From NCBI RefSeq assembly GCF_026168555.1, contig NZ_CP092471.1:630501-694500 (forward strand): a DNA stretch of 64,000 bases, written 5' to 3'. This document shows, piece by piece, positions 28,683-38,344 of this stretch. The stretch's first letter is position 1. The number at the start of each line of letters is the position of its first letter. The notes under the pieces are model-generated. The model had not been told where the DNA came from. It made no database searches and was given only the letters and a program-made list of their open reading frames with translations. This DNA is from Qipengyuania spongiae. GTDB lineage: Bacteria; Pseudomonadota; Alphaproteobacteria; Sphingomonadales; Sphingomonadaceae. The position numbers and the translations under genes are program-made.

Positions 28683-29536
28683 GCAGGCCCTATGCCGAGG
28701 TTATCGGCGATCCCATCGCCCAGTCGAAATCGCCCGCGATCCACGGTTTCTGGCTGGAGAAGCTCGGAATCGCGGCGGATTATCGCGCCACGCGGGTCGA
28801 GGCGAATGGGCTGGAGGCTTTCTTCGCCGCAGGCCGGGCCGATCCGGACTGGCGCGGCTGCAATGTAACGATGCCGCACAAGCAGGGCTCAATGGCGTTC
28901 TGCGACCGGCTCGACGAGCGCGCCGGGTCAGTGGGCGCGGTAAACACGATCGTTTCTGACGGTTCGGATGGTTTGTCGGGGACCAACACCGACATTGCCG
29001 GCTTCCTCGAACCGCTCCAGGCTCAGCTCGCCGAGCGGCATTATTTCCGCATGGCTCGTGTGCTCGGCACTGGCGGCGCTGCGCGGGCGATCGTCTCCGG
29101 GCTCGCGAGTCATGGCTTCACGCTGGTGCTGGCGGGCCGCGATCCGGACAAGGCGCGCGCCATTCTCGACGAGCTCGCGCCCGGAGGCGAACACCATGCC
29201 GTCGATCTCGCGCATTTCGCCGGACCGACCGGTTTCGCCTTCGACGATCGCGAAGGCTGCCTCGACCTCGTGGTGAATGCGAGCCCGCTTGGGATGCGCG
29301 GACAGCCGCCGCTCGCCTTCGACTGGAGCCATGCCCCGCCAGGCTCGATCGCCTACGACATCGTCACCGACCCGAACGAGACCGAATTCCTGCGCAATGC
29401 CCGCGCCGCCGGTTTCGCCACGGTGGACGGTCTTTCGATGCTCATTGGCCAGGCGGCGGCGGCGTTCGAATTGTTCTTCGGCCGCCCCGCCCCGCGCGAA
29501 CACGATGCCGAACTGCGCGCACGGCTGTTGAAATGA
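28679..29536 (+). CDS. aroE: shikimate dehydrogenase
   Basis: AroE reduces 3-dehydroshikimate to shikimate with NADPH in aromatic amino-acid synthesis. The 285-residue protein has the substrate motif [13 protein letters not shown], the catalytic lysine in [15 protein letters not shown], and the nucleotide-binding GTGGAARAI. It overlaps maf and coaE by 4 bp each. This position beside coaE and dnaQ is typical of alphaproteobacteria. Confidence 0.95.
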   Translation: MSRPYAEVIGDPIAQSKSPAIHGFWLEKLGIAADYRATRVEANGLEAFFAAGRADPDWRGCNVTMPHKQGSMAFCDRLDERAGSVGAVNTIVSDGSDGLSGTNTDIAGFLEPLQAQLAERHYFRMARVLGTGGAARAIVSGLASHGFTLVLAGRDPDKARAILDELAPGGEHHAVDLAHFAGPTGFAFDDREGCLDLVVNASPLGMRGQPPLAFDWSHAPPGSIAYDIVTDPNETEFLRNARAAGFATVDGLSMLIGQAAAAFELFFGRPAPREHDAELRARLLK

Positions 29537-30123
29537 GCCGCCCCTTCATCCTCGGCCTCACCGGCTCGATCGGCATGGGCAAGTCGACTGTCGCGGCGAT
29601 GTTCGCGGGCGCTGGCGTGCCGGTCTTCGACGCCGATGCCGAGGTGCGCGCGATGCAGGGGGCGGGCGGTGAACTCGTCGCCGCGATCGAGGCGGAATTT
29701 CCCGGCAGCACCGGACCCGGCGGCGTGCTGCGCGACCCGCTGGGCGCGGCGGTTTTCGGCGACCGGGAGGCGCTCGCGCGGCTGGAGGGGATCGTGCACC
29801 CGGCCGTTGTCCGCCGACGAGAAGCCTTCCTGCTCGAATATGCCGGGGCGCCGCTGGTGGTGTTCGATATCCCGCTCCTGTTCGAAAAGGGCGGCGCCGA
29901 CCGGGTCGACGCGGTCGCGGTGGTCTCGGCGCCGGAGGATGTTCAGCGTGCCCGCGTCCTCGCCCGTCCCGGCATGACCGAGGCGAAATTCGCGCATATC
30001 CTCTCGCTCCAGACGCCCGACGCGGAAAAGCGCGCGCGGGCCGATCATTTGATCGACACCGGAAGCTCGCTGGAGGAGACCGAAATCGCCGTCGAGCGGT
30101 TGATCGCCCGACTGACAGCCTAG
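29533..30123 (+). CDS. coaE: dephospho-CoA kinase
   Basis: CoaE phosphorylates the 3'-hydroxyl of dephospho-CoA, the last step of coenzyme A synthesis. The 196-residue protein has the P-loop GLTGSIGMGKST at about residues 8-19, HPAVVRRREAF and the FDIPLLFEKG segment. Its ATG overlaps the aroE stop by 4 bp. Confidence 0.96.
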   Translation: MSRPFILGLTGSIGMGKSTVAAMFAGAGVPVFDADAEVRAMQGAGGELVAAIEAEFPGSTGPGGVLRDPLGAAVFGDREALARLEGIVHPAVVRRREAFLLEYAGAPLVVFDIPLLFEKGGADRVDAVAVVSAPEDVQRARVLARPGMTEAKFAHILSLQTPDAEKRARADHLIDTGSSLEETEIAVERLIARLTA

Positions 30124-30178
30124 AAAAAGCCGCTTCGGCGCCCTTGCAACGAAACCGCAACACGCCCACACAATCTCC

Positions 30179-30865
30179 ATGCGCGAAATCGTGTTCGACA
30201 CCGAAACCACTGGCCTCGACCCCCGCACGGGCGACCGGATGGTGGAGATTGGCTGCGTCGAACTCGTCAATCTGGTGCCGACCGGCGCGACCTATCACGC
30301 CTATTTCAATCCCGAGCGCGACATGCCCGCGGGCGCCGAGGCGGTGCACGGCCTTTCCAGCGTCTTCCTCGCCGACAAGCCGCTATTCCGCGACAGCGCA
30401 GCCGCCCTCCTTGACTTCATCGCCGATTCCCCGCTGATCGCCCACAATGCCGGGTTCGACTTCGCCTTCCTCAATGCGGAGCTTACCTTGTGCGAGCTGG
30501 AGATCGTGTGCACCAGCCGAATGGTCGACACGGTGGCGATGGCCAAGCGCAAGCATCCCGGCGCCAAGCTTTCGCTCGATGCGCTCTGCACCCGCTACGG
30601 CATCGATCGCAGCCACCGGGTGAAGCACGGGGCACTGCTCGACGCCGAATTGCTGGCGCAGGTCTATGTCGAGCTGAAGGGCGGGCGTCAGATCGGCCTC
30701 GAACTGGCGAGCGAGACCGCGCCGGTCGCGGTCGCCGCCGGCATCGTGCGAAAGGCCCCCGAAGGTAGCCGCCGCGAACCCCGCCCGCATGTGGCGAGCG
30801 CGGAGGAACTGGCGCGCCACAGGGCCTTCGTCGGCGGAATGAACGCGCCGATCTGGGGCACCTGA
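30179..30865 (+). CDS. dnaQ: DNA polymerase III epsilon subunit (proofreading)
   Basis: DnaQ is the 3'-5' exonuclease of the replicase. The 228-residue protein has ExoI FDTETTGLDP, ExoII HNAGFDFAFLN and ExoIII in HRVKHGALLDAELLAQVY, together supplying the four acidic metal ligands and the histidine. The gene follows coaE by 55 bp, as in many alphaproteobacterial origin regions. The short C-terminal tail would bind the polymerase alpha subunit. Confidence 0.95.
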   Translation: MREIVFDTETTGLDPRTGDRMVEIGCVELVNLVPTGATYHAYFNPERDMPAGAEAVHGLSSVFLADKPLFRDSAAALLDFIADSPLIAHNAGFDFAFLNAELTLCELEIVCTSRMVDTVAMAKRKHPGAKLSLDALCTRYGIDRSHRVKHGALLDAELLAQVYVELKGGRQIGLELASETAPVAVAAGIVRKAPEGSRREPRPHVASAEELARHRAFVGGMNAPIWGT

Positions 30866-30916
30866 CGGGCCGCACGGCGTTTCCAGGGTCGGGTACAATC
30901 AGGAGAATAGGGCTTT

Positions 30917-31486
30917 ATGGATATCCGCGTTTCGGGACACCAGATCGACACCGGCGAAGCGCTGCGCAGCTACGTTTCAGAACGGCTCGAGGGGATGGTC
31001 GGCAAGCATTTCAGCCGCGCTCTGTCGAGCAACGTCACCTTCGGCAAAGGCGCGCACGGATCGTTCACGAGCGACATCGTCACTCATGTGAACAAGGGCC
31101 TGATCCTCAAGAGCCACGGCGAGGCGCAGGACATCCACCAGAGCTTCGACCAGGCCGCGACCAAGATCGAGAAGCAGCTTCGCCGCTACAAGCGCCGGGT
31201 GCAGGACCGCCACGCCCAGACGTCCCATGCCGAGGCGGAGGAAGAAGCGGCCTACACCATCTTCGCCGCGCCCGAGCCCGACAAGGAGGACGAGATCGAG
31301 CAGGATGCGCCGCCGATCATTGCCGAAACCACGGCCGACATTCCCGAGGCGAGCGTGGCCGATGCGGTAATGATGCTCGACCTGCGCGACACCGGTGCGC
31401 TGTTCTTCAAGAACGCGGCGAGCGGCCGGCACAACATGGTCTATCGCCGGCGCGACGGCTCGATCGGCTGGGTCGAGCCGCGCTGA
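30917..31486 (+). CDS. hpf: ribosome hibernation promoting factor, long form
   Basis: HPF binds the 30S decoding region and dimerises 70S ribosomes in starved cells. The 189-residue protein has the N-terminal S30AE domain, starting MDIRVSGHQIDTGEALR and including the KIEKQLRRYKRRV helix. After an acidic linker it has the dimerising C-terminal domain (MLDLRDTGALFFKNA, ending RRRDGSIGWVEP). It is the long form that makes 100S particles alone. GGAG lies 9 bases before the ATG. Confidence 0.94.
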   Translation: MDIRVSGHQIDTGEALRSYVSERLEGMVGKHFSRALSSNVTFGKGAHGSFTSDIVTHVNKGLILKSHGEAQDIHQSFDQAATKIEKQLRRYKRRVQDRHAQTSHAEAEEEAAYTIFAAPEPDKEDEIEQDAPPIIAETTADIPEASVADAVMMLDLRDTGALFFKNAASGRHNMVYRRRDGSIGWVEPR

Positions 31487-31520
31487 GCGACGCGACACCG
31501 AAGAGTTCGAGGAGAGTCGC

Positions 31521-31982
31521 GTGAACGCCACCGGGGCGCTTTCCCATCACCGCGCGCTGGAGCGGCTCTATGCCTCGGCGCCGGTGAACGCGACATTCGA
31601 TTCGCGCTGCGAGATCCTTGGCGAAGGCCGGGCGCGGATCGTCTTCACTGTCGGAACGAACGTCTATCACGCTGCCGGCGCGGCGCACGGGACGGTTTAT
31701 TTCAAGATGCTCGACGATGCGGCTTTCTACGCGGCGAACACGCTGGTGACCGACCGTTTCCTGCTGACGACCTCCTTCAACCTCCACTTCACCAAGCCGG
31801 TGAAAGAGGGCAAGGTCGTTGCCGAAGGAAAATGGGTCAGCGGACGCAAGCGCGTGTTCGTCGCCGAAGCGCGCCTCGTCGACGCGGAAGGCGAGGAGAT
31901 CGGGCGCGGCACTGGCACATTCATGAAAAGCCGCATCCCACTCTCCACCCTGCCCGGCTACTCTGCGCGGACGATCGGATGA
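31521..31982 (+). CDS. PaaI-like hot-dog thioesterase
   Basis: This 153-residue hot-dog-fold protein is related to acyl-CoA thioesterases such as PaaI. NVYHAAGAAHGTVYFKMLDD holds the conserved glycine and acidic residue, followed by LHFTKPVKEGKVVAEG. The start is a GTG at 31521 with GAGGAG 6 bases upstream. It overlaps the DUF1491 gene by 4 bp. The acyl-CoA substrate is unknown. Confidence 0.85.
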   Translation: MNATGALSHHRALERLYASAPVNATFDSRCEILGEGRARIVFTVGTNVYHAAGAAHGTVYFKMLDDAAFYAANTLVTDRFLLTTSFNLHFTKPVKEGKVVAEGKWVSGRKRVFVAEARLVDAEGEEIGRGTGTFMKSRIPLSTLPGYSARTIG

Positions 31983-32317
31983 TGGACGCGCGTCTGCCGG
32001 CCTATCTCGAAGTCCAAGGCATGATCCGTTCGGTCGAGTCGGCAGGCGGCTTCGCAACAGTGGTTCACAAGGGCGAGCGCGATGCCGGCACGATCCTGAT
32101 CCTCACCAGCGAACGTGGCGGTAATGCGCGGTTCTGGGAACGGATGCCGCAGCTCGACGGATCGCGGAAGTTCACTTGCGTGCGCGAACAACACTCTGAA
32201 AATCCGCAAGAATTCTCTGAATATCTCGACCGGAGAGGGCGGCAAGACCCGGACAGCTGGCTGGTCGAACTGGAAATCGCGAATCCCGAACGCTTCATCG
32301 CTGGGGGCGTCAATTAG
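31979..32317 (+). CDS. DUF1491 family protein
   Basis: This 112-residue protein begins MMDARLPAYLEVQGMIRSVE and ends with a DPDSWLVELEIANPERF block, the pattern of DUF1491 proteins of alphaproteobacteria. It starts inside the stop of the thioesterase gene (ATGA overlap). No biochemical role is established. Confidence 0.8.
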   Translation: MMDARLPAYLEVQGMIRSVESAGGFATVVHKGERDAGTILILTSERGGNARFWERMPQLDGSRKFTCVREQHSENPQEFSEYLDRRGRQDPDSWLVELEIANPERFIAGGVN

Positions 32318-32516
32318 GTTGACTTGGTTGCAACGGTGACTATTTGGCCGCCCAACTTGGACGCGTAGGCGGCCGATGCCCACACGGGGTCGATCGGCAG
32401 GCACGCAGACGGGGGGTGGCCGGCAGGCCGCTACGGACCAATATTGTCACGAGGCATCTAACGCCCGCCCGGTCCCAGCCTGCGACAGTGCGCCAACCGC
32501 TCAAATGTAAGACAAC

Positions 32517-33185
32517 ATGGTTCGCAAGTCCGTCACCGCGGCGCTGGTCGCCGTGGGAATGATCTTTACGATTGCCAATGTCGAAGGTTCCGACGCGGTC
32601 GCGCAAGTCACCGTCGGCTCCCTCGAAATCTCCCCCGCCGGGGATGCCGCCACCGAGGAACTGGTGCCGGTCTTCGTCGAAAGCGAAGTGGTTCAGCCGC
32701 TTCCCGAAGACGCCCCCAAAGCGATCACGCTGGGGCACAGCCATTCGTCCGACACGCCGCCGAGCGCGGCCACGCTTCGCGAACTGGTCGCGATCACGCC
32801 GACCGACGAAGCCATGTCCGACGAACTTCGCTGCCTTGCCGGCGCGATCTATTTCGAATCGCGCGGCGAACCCCTGGCCGGCCAGCTCGCCGTGGCGCGG
32901 GTCATCATCAACCGTACCGAATCCGGTCGCTTCCCGTCGAGCTATTGCGGCGTGGTCACCCAGCGTTCGCAGTTCAGCTTCGTGCGCAACGGCCGCATCC
33001 CTGAACCGCGCACGTCGAGCGCCGCCTGGCGCCGGGCCGTGGCCATCGCGCAGATCGCCCATCAGAACCGCTGGGACAGCGAAGCGGGCGATTCGCTCTA
33101 CTTCCATGCGAAATACGTCCGCCCGAGCTGGAGCCGCAGCAAGGTCGCGACCGCCACCATCGACAGCCATATCTTCTACCGGTGA
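32517..33185 (+). CDS. cell wall hydrolase, SleB type
   Basis: This 222-residue exported protein has a hydrophobic N-terminus (residues about 6-20). A linker of roughly 80 residues and a SleB-like hydrolase domain follow: LAGAIYFESRGEPLAGQLAV holds the likely catalytic glutamate, then SSYCGVVTQRSQFSF. SleB proteins are lytic enzymes that cut glycan strands. The upstream 199-bp gap has a possible promoter, TTGACT at 32319 with TATTTG at 32341, but this is weak. Confidence 0.9.
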   Translation: MVRKSVTAALVAVGMIFTIANVEGSDAVAQVTVGSLEISPAGDAATEELVPVFVESEVVQPLPEDAPKAITLGHSHSSDTPPSAATLRELVAITPTDEAMSDELRCLAGAIYFESRGEPLAGQLAVARVIINRTESGRFPSSYCGVVTQRSQFSFVRNGRIPEPRTSSAAWRRAVAIAQIAHQNRWDSEAGDSLYFHAKYVRPSWSRSKVATATIDSHIFYR

Positions 33186-33206
33186 TCGCCGGCTCCGGCG
33201 TCGCCG

Positions 33207-33980
33207 TTAGTCGCGGATATCGACCCAGACGGGGGTGTGATCGCTGGACTTCTCGCGCCCGCGATATTCCTTGTCGACGCCCGCCGCTTCCATCCGGTCG
33301 GCGAGTTCGGGCGACAGCAGCAGGTGATCGATGCGGAAGCCGTGATCGCGCTGCCATGCACCCGCCTGATAATCCCAGAAGGTCCACACGCCGCCGCGCG
33401 GATTGAGCGTGTCGATCGCGTCGGTCCAGCCATCGCCCAGCATCCGGGCGTAGGCGTCGCGGGATTCGGGCTGCATCAGCGCGTCGGCGGCCATGGCGCG
33501 CGGAGACCAGACGTCCTTGTCTTCCGGAATGACATTGTAGTCGCCGACCAGCGCGGTCGGCACCTCGTCGCGCCACAGGGTCTCGGCATGGGCGCGCAGC
33601 CGTTCCATCCAGCGCAGCTTGTACTCGAATTTGGGGCCGGGATGCGGGTTGCCGTTGGGCAGGTAGATACAACCGACGCGCACACCCTTCACTTCGGCTT
33701 CGAGATAGCGGGCGTGATCGTCCTCGTCATCGCCGGGAAGACCGCGCTGCGTCTCGACCGGAGTCACGCCATCGGCTAGGATGGCAACGCCGTTGAAGCT
33801 CTTCTGACCGTGCCAGATCGCGTGATAGCCGATCTTCTCGAAGGCATCGGCGGGAAAGCCCTCGTCCTGTGTCTTGATTTCCTGCAGGCAGGCAACCGTC
33901 GGCCGGGTTTCCTCGAGCCATTCGATGAGGCGCGGCAGGCGCGCCTTGATGCCGTTGATGTTGAAGGACGCTATCCGCAT
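33207..33980 (-). CDS. xth: exodeoxyribonuclease III (AP endonuclease)
   Basis: This 257-residue enzyme should cut DNA at abasic sites. It starts MRIASFNINGIKARLPRLIE, has the metal-binding glutamate in CLQEIKTQDE, GDYNVIPEDKD, and the C-terminal SDHTPVWVDI with the catalytic aspartate and histidine. The ATG at 33980 is the conserved start. It is preceded by the Fe-S carrier gene, 10 bp away on the same strand. Confidence 0.95.
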   Translation of the reverse strand: MRIASFNINGIKARLPRLIEWLEETRPTVACLQEIKTQDEGFPADAFEKIGYHAIWHGQKSFNGVAILADGVTPVETQRGLPGDDEDDHARYLEAEVKGVRVGCIYLPNGNPHPGPKFEYKLRWMERLRAHAETLWRDEVPTALVGDYNVIPEDKDVWSPRAMAADALMQPESRDAYARMLGDGWTDAIDTLNPRGGVWTFWDYQAGAWQRDHGFRIDHLLLSPELADRMEAAGVDKEYRGREKSSDHTPVWVDIRD

Positions 33981-33990
33981 CCGGGCAGCT

Positions 33991-34320
33991 TTAGATGCCG
34001 AAGCTCGATCCGCAACCGCAGCCTGCCGCGGCCTGCGGATTTTCCACCCGGAAGGCCGCGCCGCCGAGTGATTCGACGAAATCGACCGTGCTGCCGGCGA
34101 CAAGGTCGAGGCTGACCGGATCGACCACCAACTTCACCCCGTCGGTGTCGCTGATCGAGTCGTCATCGTCCGCACCCTCGGCAAGATCGAATTTGTACTG
34201 GAAGCCCGAACAGCCACCGCCCTCGACCGAGAGGCGCAGGATCGCCGGCTTCGACTGACGCTGGGCGATCCAGGCGACGCGTTTCGCCGCCGCTTCGGTG
34301 AGAGTGAGCATTTCGGCCAT
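33991..34320 (-). CDS. erpA: iron-sulfur cluster insertion protein ErpA
   Basis: This 109-residue A-type carrier delivers Fe-S clusters to target proteins. The three cluster cysteines are in GGGCSGFQY and the C-terminal GCGCGSSF. An extra acidic stretch, EGADDDDSISDTDG, lies in the middle. It could be called IscA instead, but ErpA is the usual assignment for the single carrier in this setting. Confidence 0.93.
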   Translation of the reverse strand: MAEMLTLTEAAAKRVAWIAQRQSKPAILRLSVEGGGCSGFQYKFDLAEGADDDDSISDTDGVKLVVDPVSLDLVAGSTVDFVESLGGAAFRVENPQAAAGCGCGSSFGI

Positions 34321-34372
34321 GGCACCGATGTAGGTGTTTGGCCCCGCCCGCTCAAGGTCCGTCCGGGGCGCG

Positions 34373-34801
34373 TCAGGTGGCGATGTAGTCGCGCATCGCC
34401 GTCGCCTCGGTCTGAACCTCGTCGATCCGCGATTTCACCAGATCGCCGATCGAGATGAAGCCGCATAGCGTCTCCCCGTCGAGTACCGGCAGGTGGCGGA
34501 TGCGCCGCCGGGTCATCAGCGCCAGCGCGCCGTCGCATTGCGTATCGCGGTCGACCGTGATGGCGGGCGTGGTCATAACCTCGCCGAGAGGGCGGGACAG
34601 GCACGCCTCGCCTTCCTCGGCCAGACGGTAGATCACGTCGCGTTCGGAGAATATTCCGGCGACGCGACCCTGCTTCATCACCGGGATCGCGCCGATCCGG
34701 TGGCTGGCCAGCAGCGCGACCGCCTCGTGCATCGGTGTGTCGACAGTGCTGGATATGATGTCCGAACTCGCGCGATTCTCGATGAGTTTGCCAATCCGCA
34801 T
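34373..34801 (-). CDS. CBS-domain protein
   Basis: This 142-residue protein is a tandem pair of CBS domains (residues about 8-65 and 75-130) that probably senses an adenine nucleotide. SHRIGAIPVMKQGRVAGIFS and RRRIRHLPVLDGETLCGFIS are the ligand-side segments. No effector domain is present. The ATG at 34801 is preceded by GGAGG on the minus strand. Its partner is unknown. Confidence 0.88.
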   Translation of the reverse strand: MRIGKLIENRASSDIISSTVDTPMHEAVALLASHRIGAIPVMKQGRVAGIFSERDVIYRLAEEGEACLSRPLGEVMTTPAITVDRDTQCDGALALMTRRRIRHLPVLDGETLCGFISIGDLVKSRIDEVQTEATAMRDYIAT

Positions 34802-34911
34802 TTCGGTCCTCCTCTCTCCCTCGGAAGAAGCGAAGGATGCCATTGATCGGCTGCAAAAGCCAGCGAGGCGCCGCTTGCCATGCCGACGGCCGACGGGCAG
34901 AGGCACGGGAC

Positions 34912-35181
34912 ATGGCTGGCAATTCCCCGCTCGATGATCCCGAGACCGCAGCTTTCGCCTGGGGGCGCTACAAGCGACTCATGCGGATCATGGCGCTGGT
35001 ATCGCTCGCCGTCGTCGTGCTGTTCGTGGGTGGGCTCTACTACTGGGGCGGCCCCGAATCGGTCCATTTCTACATCGCCGTGGCGCTCGGGATCGGGATC
35101 ACCATGATGCTGACGAGCGCGCTGATGGGGCTCGTCTTCCTGTCGTCGGGTACCGGCCACGACGATTCCTTCGACGATTGA
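34912..35181 (+). CDS. small two-TM membrane protein, unknown
   Basis: This 89-residue protein has two membrane helices, residues about 28-46 and 53-77, and an acidic C-terminus (GHDDSFDD). The ATG at 34912 gives a clean topology, and the upstream frame to 34837 overlaps the CBS-gene leader. It is convergent with the ferredoxin-like gene, 9 bp away. I do not recognise the family. Confidence 0.7.
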   Translation: MAGNSPLDDPETAAFAWGRYKRLMRIMALVSLAVVVLFVGGLYYWGGPESVHFYIAVALGIGITMMLTSALMGLVFLSSGTGHDDSFDD

Positions 35182-35190
35182 ACGGGGCCT

Positions 35191-35574
35191 TCAGCCTGGC
35201 GCATTCAAGCGAAAGTCTTCCACCGGAACGCCGCCGACAAGGTGATCCTGAATGATCCGTTCCAGCACCGGCGGCGTACAGGAATGGTACCAGACGCCAT
35301 CCGGCCAGACGACGGCGATCGGTCCTGCCTCGCAGATTTGGAGGCAATCCGCCTTGGTCCGCTGCACGCCGCCGCGCCCGTCCTCGCGTTTCGGCCTGGC
35401 GAGCTTCAACTCCTTCAGGCGCTTCTTGAGATAGCTCCACGCCTCCTTGCCCGCTTCCCGGTTGCAGCATTTCTGCTTCTCGGAAATCGCGCAGAGGAAG
35501 ATATGCCGCTCGATCGTCTCGCCTCCGATCTTGGCGAAGCACCGCTCGGCCTTCGAGAGATCGGTGCGCTTCAT
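35191..35574 (-). CDS. thioredoxin-like [2Fe-2S] ferredoxin
   Basis: This 127-residue protein has the four-cysteine pattern of thioredoxin-fold 2Fe-2S ferredoxins. The first ligand region is [13 protein letters not shown], then [10 protein letters not shown], and SCTP follows. Its reduction partner is unknown. The ATG at 35574 overlaps the stop of the S9 peptidase by 4 bp, so it is cotranscribed with that gene. Confidence 0.88.
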   Translation of the reverse strand: MKRTDLSKAERCFAKIGGETIERHIFLCAISEKQKCCNREAGKEAWSYLKKRLKELKLARPKREDGRGGVQRTKADCLQICEAGPIAVVWPDGVWYHSCTPPVLERIIQDHLVGGVPVEDFRLNAPG

Positions 35575-37718
35575 TCCTTCAGCCACCGGTCGAGCCAGGA
35601 AAAGACGGTGTCGTGCCACTGGAGCGAGTTCTTCGCGCCGAGCACCCAGTGATTCTCGTTCTCGAAGACCAGCAATTGCGAGGGGACGTTGCGCTCCTGC
35701 AAGGCGGTAAAGGCGCCGATGCCCTGCGTGTAGGGCACGCGGAAGTCCTTCATGCCGGTGACCACCAGCATCGGAGTCTTCCATCTGTCGACATGGTTCA
35801 CCGGGTTCCAGCGTTCGTAAAGCGCGCTGTTTTCGGCATAGGAACCGCCGAAATCCCAGCGGGGGAACCACAATTCCTCGGTCGAATAATAGAAGCTGCG
35901 CATGTCGAACAGTCCGTCATGCTGGACCAGGCACTTGAACCGGTCGGGCCACTGGCCGGCGATCCAGTTCATCATGTAGCCGCCATAGCTCGCCCCCATG
36001 GCGCAGGCGCGGCTGCCGTCAATCTGCGCGTCTTCCTTCAACGCCGCGGCGAGGCCGAGCTGGAGATCCTCGAGCGGCTTGCCGCCCCAGTCGCGGTTGA
36101 TCGCGTCGGTGAAGGCCTGCCCGTATCCGGTGCTGCCGTGGAAATCGATCGAGATCACGGCGTAGCCTTGGCTCGCCAGCACGCGCGGGTTCCAGCGGCT
36201 CGACCAGGCGTCGTTGAAGCTGCCCTGCGGCCCGCCATGGACATAGAGGATCGCCGGAATTGGCCCAGTCTGGTTTTCCAGCCTGGTGATCTGGCCCCAC
36301 ACGGTCTCGCCGCCCGCTCCGGGGAAACTGAAGCGTGTGGTCACGGTGGAGGCGAGTGCACCGGCGCGGCTCGTCGCCACATCGGTCAGCGGCATCGCCT
36401 GCGTCCAGTTGTCGGCGAGGTAGAGTTCGGGCGGCGCACCGATCGAATCGCGGGTGAACAGCAGGCGGTCGGAGCCCAGCGGAACCACGCTGCCGACATG
36501 CGCCTCGTTCCCCGCCATCAGGTCGAGCCGTTCGACGGTGCCGTTGCGCGGATCGATACGGAAGGCGGGGGTGTCGAGAACGTCGCCCGCCGTCGCGATC
36601 AACCAGCGCGAATCGGGCGTCCAGGCGAGCGTCCCGAAACTGCGGTCAAAATCCTGCGTCAGCGGCGTAACCACGCCGGTTTCGAGGTCGCGCAGCTGAA
36701 TGACCTGGCGATCGGCCTCGTAGCCCGGACGCGCCATCGCCACATAGGCGAGATACTGCCCGTCCGGCGATGGCGTTGGCAAGGCGTCGAGCGCGCGGTT
36801 GCCGTCGGTCAGATTGACCGGCGCGCGGCCCGAAATGTCCGACCAGTAGATGTCGAGATCGGTGGAGGTCGGTTCCTCCCGGTTGCTTTCGCGCGCGACG
36901 AAATAGACGCCGCTGCCGTCCGGTGCCCAGACCACGTCCTCGCCGCCGCCGAAGGGCTTGGTCGGGGTGTCGCCGGTCAGCGCATTCGGACCGACCGGTC
37001 CGTCGAGCGCCGTCCCGTCTCCGCGCGCACGGCCGTTCGCCATATCGAACACGAAGACCCGGCTTACCGTCCCAGGTGTCGACCAGGTGTCCCAGTGGCG
37101 CACGAAGCTGCCATCGCCCTCGTAGAGCCAGCCATCGCCCGGCCCGGGCTTCTGCGCGGTGCTGTCGCCCTCGCAGCCGAAGCCGGGGCAATCGCGCGCA
37201 ATGTCGGCCCAGACCGCGATCCGGTTGCCCGCCGGGGAGACGGTGAAGCCGTTGATCGCAGTGCCGAGATTGGTGACTTGCGCCGGCGCGCCGAAGCGAC
37301 CCTGTGCATTCATCCTCGCACGCCAGACCTGCGCGCCCTTGCCCGCCTCGTTGCGGTCCGAGAGGAAATAGAGCCAGTTGTCCGGCCCGAATGTCGCGGA
37401 CGAGACAGTGCCGCCGAGGTCCAGCTTGCGCGGAACCGCCGCACTGGCGGTCAGGCCGCGAACATACAGTGCGGTGGTCCGGGCGTAGCTGGCGGGATCG
37501 GTCTCGGTGACCGGATAGACCACGAAATCACCGTTCTCGCTGACCACCGGCGTGCCCAGCCGGGGCATGGTGACGAGGTCCTGCGCGCTCATTCTCGGCT
37601 TCGCGACGCCCGTGCCGGCGGGGGTCCCGGTCTGGCCCGCGTCCTGCGCGGCGAGCGGAGCGGCGAAAAGCGCGATGGCGCTGGCGAGCGGGAATGCGAC
37701 CCGATTGCGTGCTGTCAT
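35571..37718 (-). CDS. S9 family (prolyl oligopeptidase-like) peptidase
   Basis: This 715-residue exported serine peptidase has a signal peptide ([18 protein letters not shown]). An N-terminal beta-propeller follows, then an alpha/beta hydrolase domain with nucleophile GASYGGYM, the aspartate in [10 protein letters not shown] and the histidine in [10 protein letters not shown]. It probably cleaves short peptides outside the cytoplasm. The ATG at 37718 is preferred over an upstream reading to 37847, which covers the PopZ gene's 3' end. Confidence 0.92.
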   Translation of the reverse strand: MTARNRVAFPLASAIALFAAPLAAQDAGQTGTPAGTGVAKPRMSAQDLVTMPRLGTPVVSENGDFVVYPVTETDPASYARTTALYVRGLTASAAVPRKLDLGGTVSSATFGPDNWLYFLSDRNEAGKGAQVWRARMNAQGRFGAPAQVTNLGTAINGFTVSPAGNRIAVWADIARDCPGFGCEGDSTAQKPGPGDGWLYEGDGSFVRHWDTWSTPGTVSRVFVFDMANGRARGDGTALDGPVGPNALTGDTPTKPFGGGEDVVWAPDGSGVYFVARESNREEPTSTDLDIYWSDISGRAPVNLTDGNRALDALPTPSPDGQYLAYVAMARPGYEADRQVIQLRDLETGVVTPLTQDFDRSFGTLAWTPDSRWLIATAGDVLDTPAFRIDPRNGTVERLDLMAGNEAHVGSVVPLGSDRLLFTRDSIGAPPELYLADNWTQAMPLTDVATSRAGALASTVTTRFSFPGAGGETVWGQITRLENQTGPIPAILYVHGGPQGSFNDAWSSRWNPRVLASQGYAVISIDFHGSTGYGQAFTDAINRDWGGKPLEDLQLGLAAALKEDAQIDGSRACAMGASYGGYMMNWIAGQWPDRFKCLVQHDGLFDMRSFYYSTEELWFPRWDFGGSYAENSALYERWNPVNHVDRWKTPMLVVTGMKDFRVPYTQGIGAFTALQERNVPSQLLVFENENHWVLGAKNSLQWHDTVFSWLDRWLKE

Positions 37719-37773
37719 GCGGGCGGGGTTAGGACGCCCGCGTGCGAAAGTTAAGCGCTTAGAAGCAGCGGGG

Positions 37774-38274
37774 TTATTTTCGCTTGCCCGCGATCCGCGA
37801 GATCTCGTCCTTGACCAGTTCTTCGACCATGCTCGGCAGGTTCGCATCGAGCCATTCGGCCAGCATCGGGCGCAGCATGTCGCGCACCAGCCCTTCGAGG
37901 GAGGTCTCGCCGGAGCGCACGATCTGAGGCGAGGCGCCGGGTTTCGACAGGGTGGCGAGCGCTTCGAAATTGGCGCGCATCGAATCGCGCGCCCAGTCGG
38001 CGATCAGAGGGGAGGGCTGTTCCCCGGAATTGCCATCCTCGTTCACTTCGGCCTCCTCCTCGAGCGCCACCATCGCGCCCTCGTCGAGTTCCAGCACCTC
38101 CTCCGCCTCGTCAGCGTCGGCGGGTTCGGGGCTGTGCTGGACCTCCGCGTCGTGCGCGGATTCCTGCGCCCGGCGGCGGCGCTCGGCGATCGCGCCCTCG
38201 CGATTGTCGCGTGCGATGACTTTCTTGATCGAGTCGAGAATTTCCTCGACCGACGGTTCGCCCGGTTGGTGCAT
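37774..38274 (-). CDS. popZ: PopZ-like polar organising protein (DUF2497)
   Basis: PopZ forms a polar matrix that anchors ParB-parS and the chromosome origin. The 166-residue protein begins with the conserved N-terminal helix PSVEEILDSIKKVIARD. It has an acidic, proline-containing middle (residues about 40-95), then the C-terminal oligomerisation region LEGLVRDMLRPMLAEWLDAN and PSMVEELVKDEISRIAG. The PIMT-TolC-DUF2497 order is the Caulobacter popZ context as I recall it; valS, which I expect beside it there, is not adjacent here. The ATG at 38274 gives the family start. Confidence 0.88.
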   Translation of the reverse strand: MHQPGEPSVEEILDSIKKVIARDNREGAIAERRRRAQESAHDAEVQHSPEPADADEAEEVLELDEGAMVALEEEAEVNEDGNSGEQPSPLIADWARDSMRANFEALATLSKPGASPQIVRSGETSLEGLVRDMLRPMLAEWLDANLPSMVEELVKDEISRIAGKRK

Positions 38275-38344
38275 CCCCGCTATCCCCTGTTGCTGTTCGC
38301 TCGGCGTATGTCTTTTCGAATCGCAGCCGATCCGAATCGCGTTC

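Noticed and set aside
35613..37754. A 713-codon open frame on the plus strand opposite the S9 peptidase
   Set aside because: It is antisense to a clear S9 peptidase with a full catalytic triad. It has low-complexity R/A/G-rich sequence and no domain. High G+C creates long antisense frames.
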